From Streptomyces sp. M92 (lineage in GTDB: Bacteria; Actinomycetota; Actinomycetes; Streptomycetales; Streptomycetaceae): 64,000 nucleotides of DNA. The stretch spans positions 5,394,001-5,458,000 of the forward strand of contig NZ_CP101137.1 of the NCBI RefSeq assembly GCF_028473745.1, given 5' to 3'. Position 1 is the first letter of the stretch. The number at the start of each line of letters is the position of its first letter. A model generated the notes under the pieces. The model was not told where the DNA came from. It saw only the letters and a list, made by a program, of their open reading frames with translations, and did no database searches. Positions 25,087 to 33,441 of the stretch are shown here, piece by piece. The position numbers were made by a program, and so were the translations under genes.

Positions 25087-26610
25087 TCAGCGGCGGCGGT
25101 GCGCGAGACGGCGGAACGTCCGCGCGCCGCCGGTGGGCGCCGGCAGCCGGCCCGCGACCGCGTCGGCGAGCAGCGTGCCCACCGTCTCGGCCGCGCACCG
25201 GCGGTTCGCGCCGATGCCGCCCGACGGCCCGCGCTTGATCCAGCCCACCACGTAGGTGCCGGGCAGGCCGGTCACCCGTCCTCGCTCGTGCGGCACGGTC
25301 CCCGAACCCTCGTCGAAGGGCAGCCCCGGCTGCGGCACCCCGCGGTAACCGACGGCCCGCAGCGCCAGACCCGCGGCGATCTCCTGCTCACCGGCGCCTC
25401 CGGTGGTCCGCACGGCCCTGAGGCTCTCGTCGCCGCGCATCTCCAGTGGCTCGGAGTGGAAGCGGAAGACGATGCGGCGCCGCCGCCCGGACGGGTCCGG
25501 CGGCGCGGACCAGTCGACGGCCTCGCGCGGCACGTCCCGGAACAGCGCGGCCTTCTCCGCCGCTGCGGCCGCGTCGATCGCCGCGCCGACGCGCGGATCG
25601 TGGTCGTCCACGACCAGGTCGACGCCCGGGAGGTTCTTGAGGGCGAGGAGTTCGGTCCCGGTGCAGGCGGCGTGCTCCGGGCCCCGGCGTCCGAGGAGCA
25701 CCACCTCGCGCACCTTGCTGCGGCGCAGTTCCTCCAGCGCGTGGCCGGCGACGGCCGTGCCGGTCAGGGCCCCGGGGTCGCAGGCCAGGATGCGGGCGAC
25801 GTCGAGGGCGACGTTGCCGTTCCCGACCACGACGACCCGGTCCGCGGAGAGGGCGACGGCGTCCGGGGCGACCTCCGGGTGGGCGTTGTACCAGGCCACG
25901 AACCCGGTCGCGGCGATGCTGCCGGGCAGGTCCTCGCCGGGTATGCCCAGGCGCCGGTCGGTGGCCGCGCCCACCGCGTAGATCACCGCGTCGTGGTGCG
26001 CGGCGAGTTCGGCGGCCGTGACGTGGGTGCCCACGTCGAGGCCGAGGTGCATGCGCACCCGGGGGTGCGTGTGGAAGCGGGCGAAGGTCTCGCCGATCCG
26101 CTTCGTCGCCAGGTGGTCGGGCGCCACGCCGTACCGGATCAGTCCGCCGGGCGCGGGGAGCCGGTCGACGAGGGTGACCTCGGAGCGGGTGTGCAGCAGC
26201 AGGTCCTCCGCGGCGTACATCCCGGCCGGCCCGGTGCCGACGATCGCCACCCGCAGCGGCGCGAAGTCGGCGGGCAGCACACGCTCGAACTCCGGCGTGC
26301 CCCAGGCGTGGAAGTTCGGCCCGTGGTCCACCGCCTCCCGCGGTCCCGGCTGCCCGGACCGCTCGAAGTAGGCGGCGTTGATCGCGGCGTACGGCTGCTG
26401 CGCCGGCGTCAGCTCCTCGGCCGGACGGACGGCGTCCACCGGGCAGGCGTCGGCGCAGGCGCCGCAGTCGATGCAGGCGGCCGGGTCGATGTACAGCATC
26501 TCCGTGGCACCGAAGTCCCGTTCCCCGGGGGCGGGGTGGATGCAGTTGACCGGGCAGACGGCCACGCAGGCGGCGTCGGTGCAGCAGTTCTGGGTGATCG
26601 CGAAGGTCAT
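25087..26610 (-). CDS. Ferredoxin / ferredoxin-NADP+ reductase fusion
   Basis: A 507-residue electron-transfer protein. Residues ~1-80 form a bacterial ferredoxin with two cysteine clusters (TDAACVAVCPVNCIHP and CIDCGACADACPVD). After a linker, an adrenodoxin-reductase-type flavoprotein follows: FAD motif VAIVGTGPAGMYAAEDLL, APGGLIRYGVAPDH, NADP motif VVVVGNGNVALDVARIL, and the family C-terminal YVVGWIKRGPSGGIGANR. It resembles FprB of mycobacteria and would pass electrons between NADPH and an iron-sulfur centre or partner oxygenase. It starts 23 bases after the AurF-like diiron oxygenase gene on the same strand, making that oxygenase the obvious client. Start at ATG 26610; the open frame upstream is ignored. 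Confidence 0.93.
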   Translation of the reverse strand: MTFAITQNCCTDAACVAVCPVNCIHPAPGERDFGATEMLYIDPAACIDCGACADACPVDAVRPAEELTPAQQPYAAINAAYFERSGQPGPREAVDHGPNFHAWGTPEFERVLPADFAPLRVAIVGTGPAGMYAAEDLLLHTRSEVTLVDRLPAPGGLIRYGVAPDHLATKRIGETFARFHTHPRVRMHLGLDVGTHVTAAELAAHHDAVIYAVGAATDRRLGIPGEDLPGSIAATGFVAWYNAHPEVAPDAVALSADRVVVVGNGNVALDVARILACDPGALTGTAVAGHALEELRRSKVREVVLLGRRGPEHAACTGTELLALKNLPGVDLVVDDHDPRVGAAIDAAAAAEKAALFRDVPREAVDWSAPPDPSGRRRRIVFRFHSEPLEMRGDESLRAVRTTGGAGEQEIAAGLALRAVGYRGVPQPGLPFDEGSGTVPHERGRVTGLPGTYVVGWIKRGPSGGIGANRRCAAETVGTLLADAVAGRLPAPTGGARTFRRLAHRRR

Positions 26611-26633
26611 GTCGTCCGCTCGCCGGGTGGTCG

Positions 26634-27548
26634 TCAGATGAGGTGGGCGCGCTTGTAGAAGAACAGCGCGGGCTTGGTGAGCAGGCCCACCGAACTCAGG
26701 AACGTCATCAGCCCCGAGCAGCTGGAGCGCATCATCGCCTTGTGGTGCTCGTTGGCCTTCGCCTCGCGGAGCGCGCGCTCCTCGTCCAGCCCGGCGTTGG
26801 CGTACACCTTCCGGTTCACCATGCTGGTCACGATGACGTACGCGGCCACCGCGATGAGCAGGGCGTGGATCCGCACGCGTATCCGTCCGGCGCGCGCGAG
26901 GTGCTTGCGCGTCTCGTCGCGGGCGAACTTCATGTGCCGCGACTCCTCCACGACGTGGATGTTGTTGATGGTGCGGACGAACGGCACCACCCGCTCGTCG
27001 CGCATCCAGTCCCGCTGCATCACGTCGAGGACCTCCTCGGCGACCAGGATCGCCGCGTAGGCCGCCTCGCCGAACGCGACGGTCTTGAAGAGCCTGCCGA
27101 GTTCGACCGCCACGCGGTGCGGCCGGTAGGCCGGCGCCCCGAGCTTCTTGGCCCCGCGGGCGAACATGATCGAGTGGCGGCACTCGTCGGCTATCTCGGT
27201 CAGGGCCCACTGGAAGGTGTCGTCCGTCGGGTCCTTCGCGTAGATGTCCCGCAGCACCATCTGCTGGAGGATCATCTCGAACCAGATCCCGGTGCTGGCC
27301 ACGGACGCGGCTTCCTGGCGGGTGAGGGCCTTGCGCTGGGCGTCGGTCAGCTCGTCCCAGTACCGCGTCCCGTAGAGGGTGCTCCACTCCGGGCTGGCCC
27401 CGTGGAAGCCCTCGTCGAGCGGGGTCTCCCAGTCGACCTCGGTGAGGGGGTCGTACGAGAGCTGCGCGGACGAGTCGAGCAGCCGCCGCGCGATGCTCTC
27501 GTCCGGGGTGTGGCTCTTGGTCCTTGGCCGCGAGAGGTGGATGGCCAT
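26634..27548 (-). CDS. AurF-like diiron oxygenase (ferritin-like)
   Basis: A 304-residue non-haem diiron protein of the AurF/CmlI family, whose characterised members oxidise arylamines to nitro groups. Metal-ligand motifs are spread over the helical bundle: ALTEIADECRHSIMFARG supplies a Glu and a Glu-x-x-His, LVAEEVLDVMQRDWM a further Glu, and NNIHVVEESRHMKFARDE another Glu-x-x-His. The C-terminal part has a hydrophobic stretch (HALLIAVAAYVIVTSM) and may touch the membrane. It is followed by the ferredoxin/reductase fusion gene, the likely electron donor. Its promoter region has two TTACC...GGTAA-like palindromes. Not part of an evident biosynthetic cluster, so substrate is open; fatty acyl or amine substrates are both conceivable. 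Confidence 0.85.
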   Translation of the reverse strand: MAIHLSRPRTKSHTPDESIARRLLDSSAQLSYDPLTEVDWETPLDEGFHGASPEWSTLYGTRYWDELTDAQRKALTRQEAASVASTGIWFEMILQQMVLRDIYAKDPTDDTFQWALTEIADECRHSIMFARGAKKLGAPAYRPHRVAVELGRLFKTVAFGEAAYAAILVAEEVLDVMQRDWMRDERVVPFVRTINNIHVVEESRHMKFARDETRKHLARAGRIRVRIHALLIAVAAYVIVTSMVNRKVYANAGLDEERALREAKANEHHKAMMRSSCSGLMTFLSSVGLLTKPALFFYKRAHLI

Positions 27549-27598
27549 GCAGGGGCTCCTCGAGTCGAGTCGGGGACGGTCCTCGCCCAGCGCTGCTA

Positions 27599-27671
27599 TT
27601 ACCGTCGGTAACGCAGTCTCCTTGTTGACGGACTTTATAGCAAGGGTCGCCGTGTGACTACCCACTGGTAA
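27599..27671 (-). promoter_or_regulatory. Promoter and TetR-like operators of the diiron oxygenase operon
   Basis: TTACCGTCGGTAA (27599-27611) is a perfect 6-bp inverted repeat with one central base. TACCCACTGGTA (27659-27670) is a related TACC-N4-GGTA. Between them, a minus-strand -10 TATAAA (27639-27634) stands out in GC-rich DNA. The outer site covers the -35 region and the inner site lies just after the expected start point, fitting repression by a TetR-type dimer. The regulator gene is not adjacent. Confidence 0.6.
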
Positions 27672-27693
27672 CGGGAACGTGCGCGGCCACCGG

Positions 27694-28755
27694 TCAGCGG
27701 GGCGGAGCGGCGAGGGTCGCGAGCAGTCGGTCCGCCGGGAGCGCGGGTGCCGTCCGTCCCCCGAAGCCGGTGGTCGTGGTGGCCGCGAGCAGGGAGTTGA
27801 GCACCGCTTCCTCGACACCGTCGAGCACGGCCTCGAAGAGCGGGCCGAGTTCGGCGTCCGCCACCGGTCCGGCCGTGGGGGAGCCCGTGCCGAAGGCGAC
27901 GGCGTAGTCCCCGCTGCCGTGGCTGTACGCCGCGCCCGTGCGGGCCAGCGCGAACACCGCGCGCCGCGCGACACGGGTGAGCTGCCGGGCGTCCAGCGGT
28001 GCGTCCGTGGCCACCACGATCATGCACGAACCGGCGTCCGGGCCGGGCACCGGAGTACCGGAACCCAGGGATGACGGGGTGAGGGCGCGGCCGAGGACCC
28101 GCAGCGTGCCGCCGAAGTTGGCCTGCACCAGGACGCCGGCGGTGCGGCGGCGGCCCGCCAGGTCCGTGACGCGTGAGGCGGTGCCGATGCCGGCCTTGAA
28201 GCCCAGCGCCACCGTGCCCGTGCCCGCGCCGACGCACCCTTCGTCCACCGGCCCGCCGGAAGCGGTGTCGAGCGCCGCCCGTACGTGCTCCTCCCGCACC
28301 GGCCGGGCGCGGATGTCGGACAGCAGGCCGTCGTTGCACTCGCCCACCACGGGGTTCAGGCTCAGCACCTCCCCGCACCCGGGCCGCTCGAGCATCCAGC
28401 CGACGAGCGCGTCGGCGACGCGGAAGGCCGACAGGGTGGAGGTGAGCAGCACCGGGGTCTCCAGCGTGCCGAGTTCGGCGAGTTGAGTGGTGCCGATGAG
28501 CTTGCCGTAGCCGTTTCCGGTGAACACCCCGGCCGGCAGGGGCGTCCGGGGGCCTACGGGATCGGGTACGACGGCGGTGACTCCGCTGTGCACGTCGGGC
28601 TCGCGGCGCACGGTGCTGTGCCCGACGCGGACGCCGGGCACGTCCGTGATGGCGTTGTGGGGTCCGGGGGCGGCCGTTCCGATGACGATGCCGAGGTCCC
28701 GGGAGCGGGGCCGGGCGGGAACGGACGGGCGCTGGGGGAGGGGCGGTTGTTCCAT
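27694..28755 (-). CDS. P1-family (DmpA-like) aminopeptidase
   Basis: A 353-residue member of peptidase family S58/P1 (DmpA, BapA), which remove N-terminal L- or beta-amino acids and are self-cleaved N-terminal nucleophile enzymes. Visible motifs: NAITDVPGVRVGHSTVR near the N terminus, LNPVVGECNDGLLSD, VGAGTGTVALGFKAGIGTAS, and GPDAGSCMIVVATDAPLDAR, where the Gly-Ser bond before Cys is the expected autocleavage site and the Ser the nucleophile. No signal peptide. It stands alone between the diiron oxygenase and TraR/DksA genes. A peptide-salvage role is plausible given the neighbouring pyroglutamate genes, but there is no direct link. Confidence 0.88.
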   Translation of the reverse strand: MEQPPLPQRPSVPARPRSRDLGIVIGTAAPGPHNAITDVPGVRVGHSTVRREPDVHSGVTAVVPDPVGPRTPLPAGVFTGNGYGKLIGTTQLAELGTLETPVLLTSTLSAFRVADALVGWMLERPGCGEVLSLNPVVGECNDGLLSDIRARPVREEHVRAALDTASGGPVDEGCVGAGTGTVALGFKAGIGTASRVTDLAGRRRTAGVLVQANFGGTLRVLGRALTPSSLGSGTPVPGPDAGSCMIVVATDAPLDARQLTRVARRAVFALARTGAAYSHGSGDYAVAFGTGSPTAGPVADAELGPLFEAVLDGVEEAVLNSLLAATTTTGFGGRTAPALPADRLLATLAAPPR

Positions 28756-28798
28756 GCGGGGACGCTACTCGTCGCGTCACCCGGCCTGCCGAGCGGTG

Positions 28799-29176
28799 TC
28801 AGCGGGACTTCGCTCGGCTTTCCGCCTCGCAGCTCAGGCACCGTTCGAGGTGGGGGAAGGCGTGCAGGCGCTCGGGGGCGATGGCCTCGCCGCACCGCGC
28901 GCAGCGCCCGAAGTCGCCGGAGTCCAGGCGGGCCAGGGCCGCCTCGGTCCGGGCGAGCAGTTCGCGTGCCTCGTGCGTCTCCTTGCGGTGCCGCTCCAGC
29001 GCCTCGGCCGCCGCGCCGGCGTCCGCCGCGTCCAGCAGGCAGTCGGCCCGCAGCGCCTCGTCCCGCGCCGGGGCCGCGGCGATCTGACGGCGGAGTACCG
29101 CTGCCTGCTCGGTGAGCCGACGGCGCGACTCCTCGTCGGCCGCGGGGGTGCCGTCGGCCGGCGGGTCGTCGGTCAT
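28799..29176 (-). CDS. TraR/DksA-type zinc-finger protein
   Basis: A 125-residue protein with an N-terminal acidic coiled coil (about residues 15-90) and a C-terminal four-cysteine zinc finger, FGRCARCGEAIAPERLHAFP followed by CLSC, matching the TraR/DksA family that binds the secondary channel of RNA polymerase. The coiled-coil tip lacks an obvious Asp-x-x-Asp-Ala motif of classical DksA, as is common in actinobacterial homologues, so regulatory activity is uncertain. Likely monocistronic. Confidence 0.88.
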   Translation of the reverse strand: MTDDPPADGTPAADEESRRRLTEQAAVLRRQIAAAPARDEALRADCLLDAADAGAAAEALERHRKETHEARELLARTEAALARLDSGDFGRCARCGEAIAPERLHAFPHLERCLSCEAESRAKSR

Positions 29177-29276
29177 GGTCGTCCTGCCTCCACGGTGGCG
29201 TCCGGCACGGTCGGCGTCTTCGCCGACCTCACCCCCATTGTCCGGACGCGGACCGCCCGGCGCGCCCGCGCGCCGG

Positions 29277-30134
29277 TCAGCCGAGCGTGAAGCGCACCGG
29301 CGTCCCGGCCACGGCCTGGGCCGCCGCGGCGAGGGCGCCCGGCGCGACGACCGCGACGACGGGGTAGCCCCCGGTCGTCGGGTGGTCGTGCAGGAAGATC
29401 ACCGGACGTCCGTCGGGCGGAACCTGCACCGCGCCCAGGACCATGCCCTCGCTGGGCAGTTCTCCCTCCGACACCCGTTCGAGCGCCGGTCCCTCCGTGC
29501 GCAGGCCGATGCGGTTGCTGTGCGGGGAGACGCGGTAGGTCGCCGAGGTGAGGACGCGCAGGGCGCCCGGGGAGAACCAGTCGGCGCGGGGCCCCAGCCG
29601 CACCGGCAGGACCAGCTCGGCGGGGGGCGCGGGCCAGGGGGCGGCCACGGGTACGGCGACGGGGGACGCCGGGGTGCCCACCGGGACGACGGCGCCGTCC
29701 CGCAGCGGCTCGGGGCCCAGCCCCGACAGGAGGTCCGTCGAGCGGCTGCCGAGGACGGGTTCGACGGTGACGCCTCCCGCCACCGCCACGTACGAGCGCA
29801 CACCCGCCGCCGCCGTCCCCACGTTCAGGACCGCACCAGCCGGCACCCGCACCGGGACGCCCCAGGGCGCGGGGCGCCCGTCCACGGTGACGGCGCAGGG
29901 GGCGCCGCCGGCCACGACGGTGACGGCGCCATCGGGCCGCAGGGCACAGCCGGTCAGCGTGGTCTCCAGGACGGCCGCGTCCCGGTCGTTGCCCAGCAGC
30001 CGGTTGGCGAGCCGCATCGCGGGCTCGTCCAAGGCTCCGGAGCGGGGCACCCCCAGGTGGGCGTGGCCGTGCCGGCCCGCGTCCTGGACCGTGGTGAGTG
30101 CGCCGGCCCGTACGACGGTGAGCTGAGCCGTCAT
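29277..30134 (-). CDS. pxpC: 5-oxoprolinase subunit PxpC (biotin-dependent carboxyltransferase fold)
   Basis: A 285-residue subunit of the PxpABC 5-oxoprolinase, which uses ATP to open 5-oxoproline (pyroglutamate) to glutamate. It belongs to the allophanate hydrolase subunit 2 / KipA family: TVQDAGRHGHAHLGVPRSGA and LDEPAMRLANRLLGND at the N terminus, VLETTLTGCAL, then SPHSNRIGLRTEGPALER and MVLGAVQVPPDGRPVIFLHD. The start codon overlaps the pxpB stop by four bases (ATGA), so the two are translationally coupled. It is the last gene of the pxpA-pxpB-pxpC operon reading leftward. Confidence 0.93.
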   Translation of the reverse strand: MTAQLTVVRAGALTTVQDAGRHGHAHLGVPRSGALDEPAMRLANRLLGNDRDAAVLETTLTGCALRPDGAVTVVAGGAPCAVTVDGRPAPWGVPVRVPAGAVLNVGTAAAGVRSYVAVAGGVTVEPVLGSRSTDLLSGLGPEPLRDGAVVPVGTPASPVAVPVAAPWPAPPAELVLPVRLGPRADWFSPGALRVLTSATYRVSPHSNRIGLRTEGPALERVSEGELPSEGMVLGAVQVPPDGRPVIFLHDHPTTGGYPVVAVVAPGALAAAAQAVAGTPVRFTLG

Positions 30135-30793
30135 GCCGCGGCCACCCCGCGAGCGGTGTCCGCCACGACGAACCGGACGCGCGTCCCCGGCGCGAGCAGC
30201 GCCGCCCGCTCCCGCCCCGGGTCCCACAGCGGCCCGGGGTCGGGCATGGTGCCGATCAGCTGCCAGCCGCCCGGTGTGGCACGCGGGTAGACGGCGCTGT
30301 AGGGCCCGGCGAGGGCGACCGCGCCGGCCGGTACCCGGGTCCTGGGCGTGGCCCGGCGGGGCACGTGCAGCTCCTCGGGCAGCCCGGTGAGGTAGCCGAA
30401 GCCGGGGGCGAAGCCGCAGAACGCGACGCGGTAGGCCCGGGCGGCGTGGAGTGCGGCGACCTCTTCCGTCGCGACACCCCACAGGGCCGCCACGTCGGCG
30501 AGGTCCGGCCCGTCGTAGCGCACCGGGATCTCCACGACGTCCCCGTGGTCGGCGGCGGCGGGCGGCACCTCCCAGCCGCCGAGCACACGGGCCAGCGCCT
30601 CCGGGTCCCGGACACCGTCCAGCAGCACGGTCCGCGCTCCCGGCACCACTTCCTCGACGGGCGGCAGCGCCCCGGCGGCCCGGCGGCGCAGCACCTCGGC
30701 GTGGAAGGCGGCGGTGCGCCCGGCGTCGGGCAGTTCGACGAGGAGGGCGTGCCGGCCGACGGGGCGCGTCGTGAGGGCCGGGTTCCACGTCAT
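30131..30793 (-). CDS. pxpB: 5-oxoprolinase subunit PxpB
   Basis: A 220-residue allophanate hydrolase subunit 1 / KipI-family protein, partner of PxpC in 5-oxoprolinase. Recognisable are VGRHALLVELPDAGRTAAFH at the N terminus, VEIPVRYDGPDLADVAALWG, and the family core YRVAFCGFAPGFGYLTGLPE followed by VPAGAVALAGPYSAVYPRAT and GGWQLIGTM. The start at 30793 overlaps pxpA by four bases; the longer frame upstream lies inside pxpA and is rejected. Confidence 0.93.
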   Translation of the reverse strand: MTWNPALTTRPVGRHALLVELPDAGRTAAFHAEVLRRRAAGALPPVEEVVPGARTVLLDGVRDPEALARVLGGWEVPPAAADHGDVVEIPVRYDGPDLADVAALWGVATEEVAALHAARAYRVAFCGFAPGFGYLTGLPEELHVPRRATPRTRVPAGAVALAGPYSAVYPRATPGGWQLIGTMPDPGPLWDPGRERAALLAPGTRVRFVVADTARGVAAA

Positions 30794-31542
30794 GCGAAGG
30801 CCCCGATCGGGACCCCGGCCGCCTCCAGCTCCCCGCGGACCCGCGCCGCGATCCTCGCGGCGCCCGGAGTGTCGCCGTGCACGCACAGCGACCGCGGGGT
30901 GACCTGGACGGTCGTACCGTCCACGGCCTCCACCGAGCCGTGCACCGCGAAGGCGAGCGCCCGCCGGACCACGGCGTCCTCGTCCGTCACCACCGCGTCC
31001 GGCTCGCGCCGGGACACGAGGGTGCCCCGCGGGGTGTAGGCGCGGTCCGCGAAGGCCTCGGGCACGCCCGTGAGTCCGGCCTCCGCGGCGGCGGTGAGCA
31101 GCAGTGAGCCGGGGAGGCCGAGCACGGGCAGCGCGCCGCCCGCGAGCCGTACGCCGGCCGCGACGGCACGGGCCTGCTCGGCGTCGTGGACGGTGCGGTT
31201 GTAGAGCGCGCCGTGCGGCTTCACGTACGCCACCTCCGCCCCGGCGGCCTCGGCGAAGACCCGGAGCGCGCCGATCTGGTACGCCACCTCGGCCGCCAGT
31301 TCCCCGGCGGGTACGTCCATGGCGCGCCGTCCGAAGCCGGCCAGGTCGCGGTAGGAGACCTGGGCTCCGATCCGCACCCCGCGTTCGGCGGCGAGGTCGC
31401 AGACGCGGCGCATCACGGAGGGGTCGCCGGCGTGGAAGCCGCAGGCGACGTTGGCGCTGGTGACGACGGACAGGAGGGCGTCGTCGTCGGTGAGGGTCCA
31501 GCGGCCGAAGCCCTCACCGAGATCTGCGTTGAGGTCGATCAC
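30790..31542 (-). CDS. pxpA: 5-oxoprolinase subunit PxpA (LamB/YcsF family)
   Basis: A 250-residue LamB/YcsF-family protein, the subunit thought to bind 5-oxoproline. It begins IDLNADLGEGFGRWTLTDDD and continues SANVACGFHAGDPSVMRRVC, VRIGAQVSYRDLAGFGRR and VAYVKPHGALYNRTVHD, the standard family blocks with conserved His/Asp residues. The GTG start at 31542 sits only six bases after the predicted -10 element (31554-31549), so the mRNA is probably leaderless. First gene of the pxpABC operon, facing the DUF969-DUF979-pcp operon across a 194-bp region containing two identical palindromes. Confidence 0.93.
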   Translation of the reverse strand: MIDLNADLGEGFGRWTLTDDDALLSVVTSANVACGFHAGDPSVMRRVCDLAAERGVRIGAQVSYRDLAGFGRRAMDVPAGELAAEVAYQIGALRVFAEAAGAEVAYVKPHGALYNRTVHDAEQARAVAAGVRLAGGALPVLGLPGSLLLTAAAEAGLTGVPEAFADRAYTPRGTLVSRREPDAVVTDEDAVVRRALAFAVHGSVEAVDGTTVQVTPRSLCVHGDTPGAARIAARVRGELEAAGVPIGAFA

Positions 31543-31548
31543 ACCTCG

Positions 31549-31629
31549 AACCTAGACGATCGTTGAACGATCCGACAAGGGATCGATGATCGGTCGACTC
31601 TTGTTAGATCGTTGAACGATCGCTAGTGT
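31549..31629. promoter_or_regulatory. Divergent promoters with two identical palindromic operators (pyroglutamate locus)
   Basis: GATCGTTGAACGATC (7-bp arms, central G) occurs at 31558-31572 and again at 31607-31621, centres 49 bp apart. Each copy fills the spacer of one promoter. Rightward: TTGTTA (31601-31606), 17 bases, TAGTGT (31624-31629). Leftward on the minus strand: TTGTCG (31578-31573), 18 bases, TAGGTT (31554-31549). A single repressor, most like a GntR-family dimer by site shape, would silence both operons together. No regulator gene lies next to it. Confidence 0.85.
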
Positions 31630-31736
31630 CCGTGCATCTGCCACGCATCTGGGGCTATGGTCCGGACCGATGAAGCGTCGGTTCCGTTTGTCTCGGATGC
31701 GCGCCCTGCCCCCTCATGCCTGAAGAAGGCCACCGA

Positions 31737-32456
31737 ATGATCGTTCTACTCGGTGTGGTCGTGGTGATCCTCGGATTCGTCACGCGCCGCAACCCCGTCC
31801 TCGTGGTGGGCGTCGCCGGTATCGTCACCGGACTGCTCGGCAAGATGAACCCGCTGGAGGTCCTCGCGGCCTTCGGCCGGTCCTTCGCCGACAGCCGCTC
31901 GGTCACCGTCTACGCCATCGTGCTCCCGGTGATCGGCCTGCTGGAGCGCTACGGCCTGCGCGAGCAGGCCCGCAACCTCATCGGCCGCCTCGGCAAGCTC
32001 AGCGCCGGCCGCTTCCTCACCGTCTACCTGCTGGTCCGGCAGGTCACCGCGGCCTTCGGGCTGAACAGCATCGGCGGCCCGGCGCAGACCGTACGCCCCC
32101 TCGTGGCCCCGATGGCCGAGGCGGCCGCCGAACGCTCCACGGGGGCGAAGCTGCCCGGCCGGCTGCGCGAGAAGGTGCGCTCCTACTCCGCGTCGGCCGA
32201 CACCGTCGGCGTCTTCTTCGGCGAGGACTGCTTCATCGCCATCGGCTCCATCCTGCTGATCACCGGCTTCGTGAACTCCACGTACCACCAGGAGATCGAG
32301 CCGACCCAGCTGGCCCTGTGGGCGATCCCGCTCGCGGTCTGCGCCTTCGTCATCCACGGTGCCCGGCTGCTGCTCATGGACAAGCAACTGGAGCGCGAGA
32401 TGGCCGTCGCCGCCGCCGAGCACGACCTGCCGCTTCCCGAGGGGGCCGACAAGTGA
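31737..32456 (+). CDS. DUF969 membrane protein, probable pyroglutamate transporter subunit
   Basis: A 239-residue integral membrane protein of the DUF969 family, with about six hydrophobic segments. It begins MIVLLGVVVVILGFVTRRNP, has the conserved AAFGLNSIGGPAQTVRPLVA block with small and polar residues within the membrane, and FFGEDCFIAIGSILLITGF. The ATG at 31737 follows GAAGAAGG and is preferred over ATG 31716. It overlaps the DUF979 gene by four bases, and the two families habitually occur together next to pcp. Given the divergent pxpABC operon and shared operators, import of 5-oxoproline or pyroglutamyl compounds is the best inference. Confidence 0.85.
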   Translation: MIVLLGVVVVILGFVTRRNPVLVVGVAGIVTGLLGKMNPLEVLAAFGRSFADSRSVTVYAIVLPVIGLLERYGLREQARNLIGRLGKLSAGRFLTVYLLVRQVTAAFGLNSIGGPAQTVRPLVAPMAEAAAERSTGAKLPGRLREKVRSYSASADTVGVFFGEDCFIAIGSILLITGFVNSTYHQEIEPTQLALWAIPLAVCAFVIHGARLLLMDKQLEREMAVAAAEHDLPLPEGADK

Positions 32457-33427
32457 TCAAAGTCGAATGGCTGTACTGGCTGATAGGCCTGGTCTTCGTC
32501 GTCATGGCCGTCCAGATGGCCGGCGACCGCAGCAACCCCAAGCGCTGGACGTCCGCCGCGTTCTGGGGCCTGCTCGGACTCACCTTCCCCTACGGCACCG
32601 GCGTCGCGGGCGCCACGGCCGGCAACGGCGGCTGGACCCTGCCCGCCGAACCGCTCGGCGTCGCCGTCCTGACCCTGATCGTGCTCGCCGGGTTCAACTT
32701 CCTCGGCAAGGGCGTCCCGGTCACCACCACCGGCGCACAGCGCGAGGCGTCCGCCGCCCGGCTCGGCAACAAGATCTTCGTCCCCGCGCTGACCATCCCG
32801 CTCGTCGCCATCGTCTGCGCCTCCGTACTGGACGAGTCCGGCCTGTTCGAGTCCGGCAAGGCCACGCTCCTGGGGCTCGGCCTCGGCTGCGTCGCCGCGC
32901 TCGTCGTCGGCATGCTGATCACCGGCGAGAAGAAGGTGACCGTCCCGCTCCACTCCGGCCGCTCCATGCTGGAGGCGATGGGCTCCGCCCTGCTGCTGCC
33001 CCAGCTCCTCGCCGTGCTCGGCTCCATCTTCGCCGCCGCGGGCGTGGGCGACCAGGTCGGCAGGATCGTCAACGACGTCCTGCCGGAGGACTCCAAGTAC
33101 CTCGCGGTGATCGCGTACTGCGTCGGCATGTTCCTGTTCACCGTGATCATGGGCAACGCCTTCGCCGCGTTCCCCGTGATGACCGCGGCGATCGGCTGGC
33201 CCATCCTCATCCAGCAGATGCACGGCAACGAGCCCGCCGTCCTGGCGATCGGCATGCTGGCCGGTTTCGCCGGCACGCTGTGCACCCCGATGGCCGCCAA
33301 CTTCAACATCGTCCCGGCCACGCTGCTCGAACTGAAGGACCAGTACGGGCCGATCAAGGCACAGCTGCCGACGGGCATCGCGCTGCTCGGCTGCTGCACC
33401 GTGATCATGGCCCTCTTCGCCTTCTGA
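32453..33427 (+). CDS. DUF979 membrane protein, probable pyroglutamate transporter subunit
   Basis: A 324-residue membrane protein of the DUF979 family with about nine hydrophobic segments. Blocks include VEWLYWLIGLVFVVMAVQMA at the start, GKGVPVTTTGAQREASAARL with GNKIFVPALTIPLVAI, and a C-terminal GNAFAAFPVMTAAIGWPIL followed by GTLCTPMAANFNIVPATLLE. The GTG start overlaps the end of the DUF969 gene (GTGA at 32453-32456), implying coupled synthesis of a two-protein membrane complex. No ATPase or binding protein is present, so a secondary transporter is more likely than an ABC system. Confidence 0.85.
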   Translation: MIKVEWLYWLIGLVFVVMAVQMAGDRSNPKRWTSAAFWGLLGLTFPYGTGVAGATAGNGGWTLPAEPLGVAVLTLIVLAGFNFLGKGVPVTTTGAQREASAARLGNKIFVPALTIPLVAIVCASVLDESGLFESGKATLLGLGLGCVAALVVGMLITGEKKVTVPLHSGRSMLEAMGSALLLPQLLAVLGSIFAAAGVGDQVGRIVNDVLPEDSKYLAVIAYCVGMFLFTVIMGNAFAAFPVMTAAIGWPILIQQMHGNEPAVLAIGMLAGFAGTLCTPMAANFNIVPATLLELKDQYGPIKAQLPTGIALLGCCTVIMALFAF

Positions 33428-33441
33428 GCCAAGGAACAACC

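Noticed and set aside
24649..26658. 669-codon plus-strand frame over the siderophore-interacting and ferredoxin-reductase genes
   Set aside because: Shadow of two well-identified genes; no domain.
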